Source of the DNA: Alloboseaceae bacterium BT-24-1
GTDB lineage: Bacteria; Pseudomonadota; Alphaproteobacteria; Rhizobiales; Beijerinckiaceae
Assembly: GCA_025846845.1 (NCBI GenBank)
Contig: JAOYTL010000037.1
Location: forward strand, 1-13,413
Direction of reading: 5' to 3'
Length of the DNA: 13,413 nucleotides
In this document: piece after piece, positions 13,382-13,413 of the stretch
Numbering within the stretch: the first letter of the stretch is position 1
How the letters are laid out: every line of letters starts with the position of its first letter
Notes under the pieces: generated by a model
What the model was told of the DNA's origin: nothing
Databases searched by the model: none
Seen by the model: only the letters and a program-made list of their open reading frames with translations
Translations under genes and position numbers: made by a program

Positions 13382-13413
13382 TAGACGTTCGATTTTGGTT
13401 CTGGGATCAGGAA

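Noticed and set aside
1..13413. CRISPR array, toxin-antitoxin, restriction or other defence system
   Set aside because: No regularly spaced repeats and no recognisable defence genes were found. The AAA_28 ATPase has no nuclease or effector partner beside it.

Overview
The window is GC-rich and densely coding. It suggests the chromosome of an alphaproteobacterium of the order Hyphomicrobiales (Rhizobiales), perhaps a Bosea- or Methylobacterium-like lineage. The order-level signs are a LexA box of the alphaproteobacterial type GTTC-N7-GTTC, a small protein of a family common in rhizobial genomes and their prophages, an MHS-type transporter of the rhizobial form, and a bipartite palindromic repeat of the kind scattered through these genomes. 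The genus is an inference from protein style and is not proven.

Layout, left to right. (1) Positions 1-102 hold the last 33 residues of an IS630-family transposase, ending 12 bp from the convergent stop of ssb. (2) On the minus strand lie ssb (115-654), with an SOS box inside its promoter, then NAD kinase (878-1651), then a Tat-exported metallo-beta-lactamase-fold hydrolase (1790-2776) with a clear intrinsic terminator. (3) A phage-type small protein (3022-3447) sits just downstream of a tRNA-Thr(TGT) gene (3520-3594), both on the minus strand. (4) A plus-strand operon holds a DJ-1-superfamily Hsp31/glyoxalase III (hchA), a LuxR-type regulator with a degenerate signal pocket, and a short-chain dehydrogenase (3787-6181). 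A 6-4-6 inverted repeat lies upstream. (5) A plus-strand L,D-transpeptidase follows, with a combined Tat/lipoprotein signal (6292-6993). (6) On the minus strand are a membrane diguanylate cyclase broken by a one-base shift in a T5 run (7049-8213) and a 12-TM MHS-family transporter with its terminator (8369-10098). (7) A small secreted Pro/Gly-rich protein (10428-10853) converges on the rRNA methyltransferase rlmB (10862-11650, minus). (8) On the plus strand are an AAA_28-type ATPase (11761-12336) and a YkgJ-type cysteine-cluster protein (12384-12962). A palindromic repeat follows, then a strong promoter and tRNA-Tyr(GTA) (13225-13309).

Most of the window is ordinary housekeeping content. The part most likely to be a little-described functional unit is the hchA-luxR-SDR operon. 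It pairs carbonyl/glyoxal detoxification and an oxidoreductase with a LuxR protein that keeps the fold but has lost most residues that bind acyl-homoserine lactones. This suggests a regulator that senses something else. Other points to check are the frameshifted cyclase, the IS630/ssb junction, the SOS box at ssb, and the CtrA-spaced repeat before the secreted-protein gene. No CRISPR array, toxin-antitoxin pair, restriction system or other defence locus is visible.
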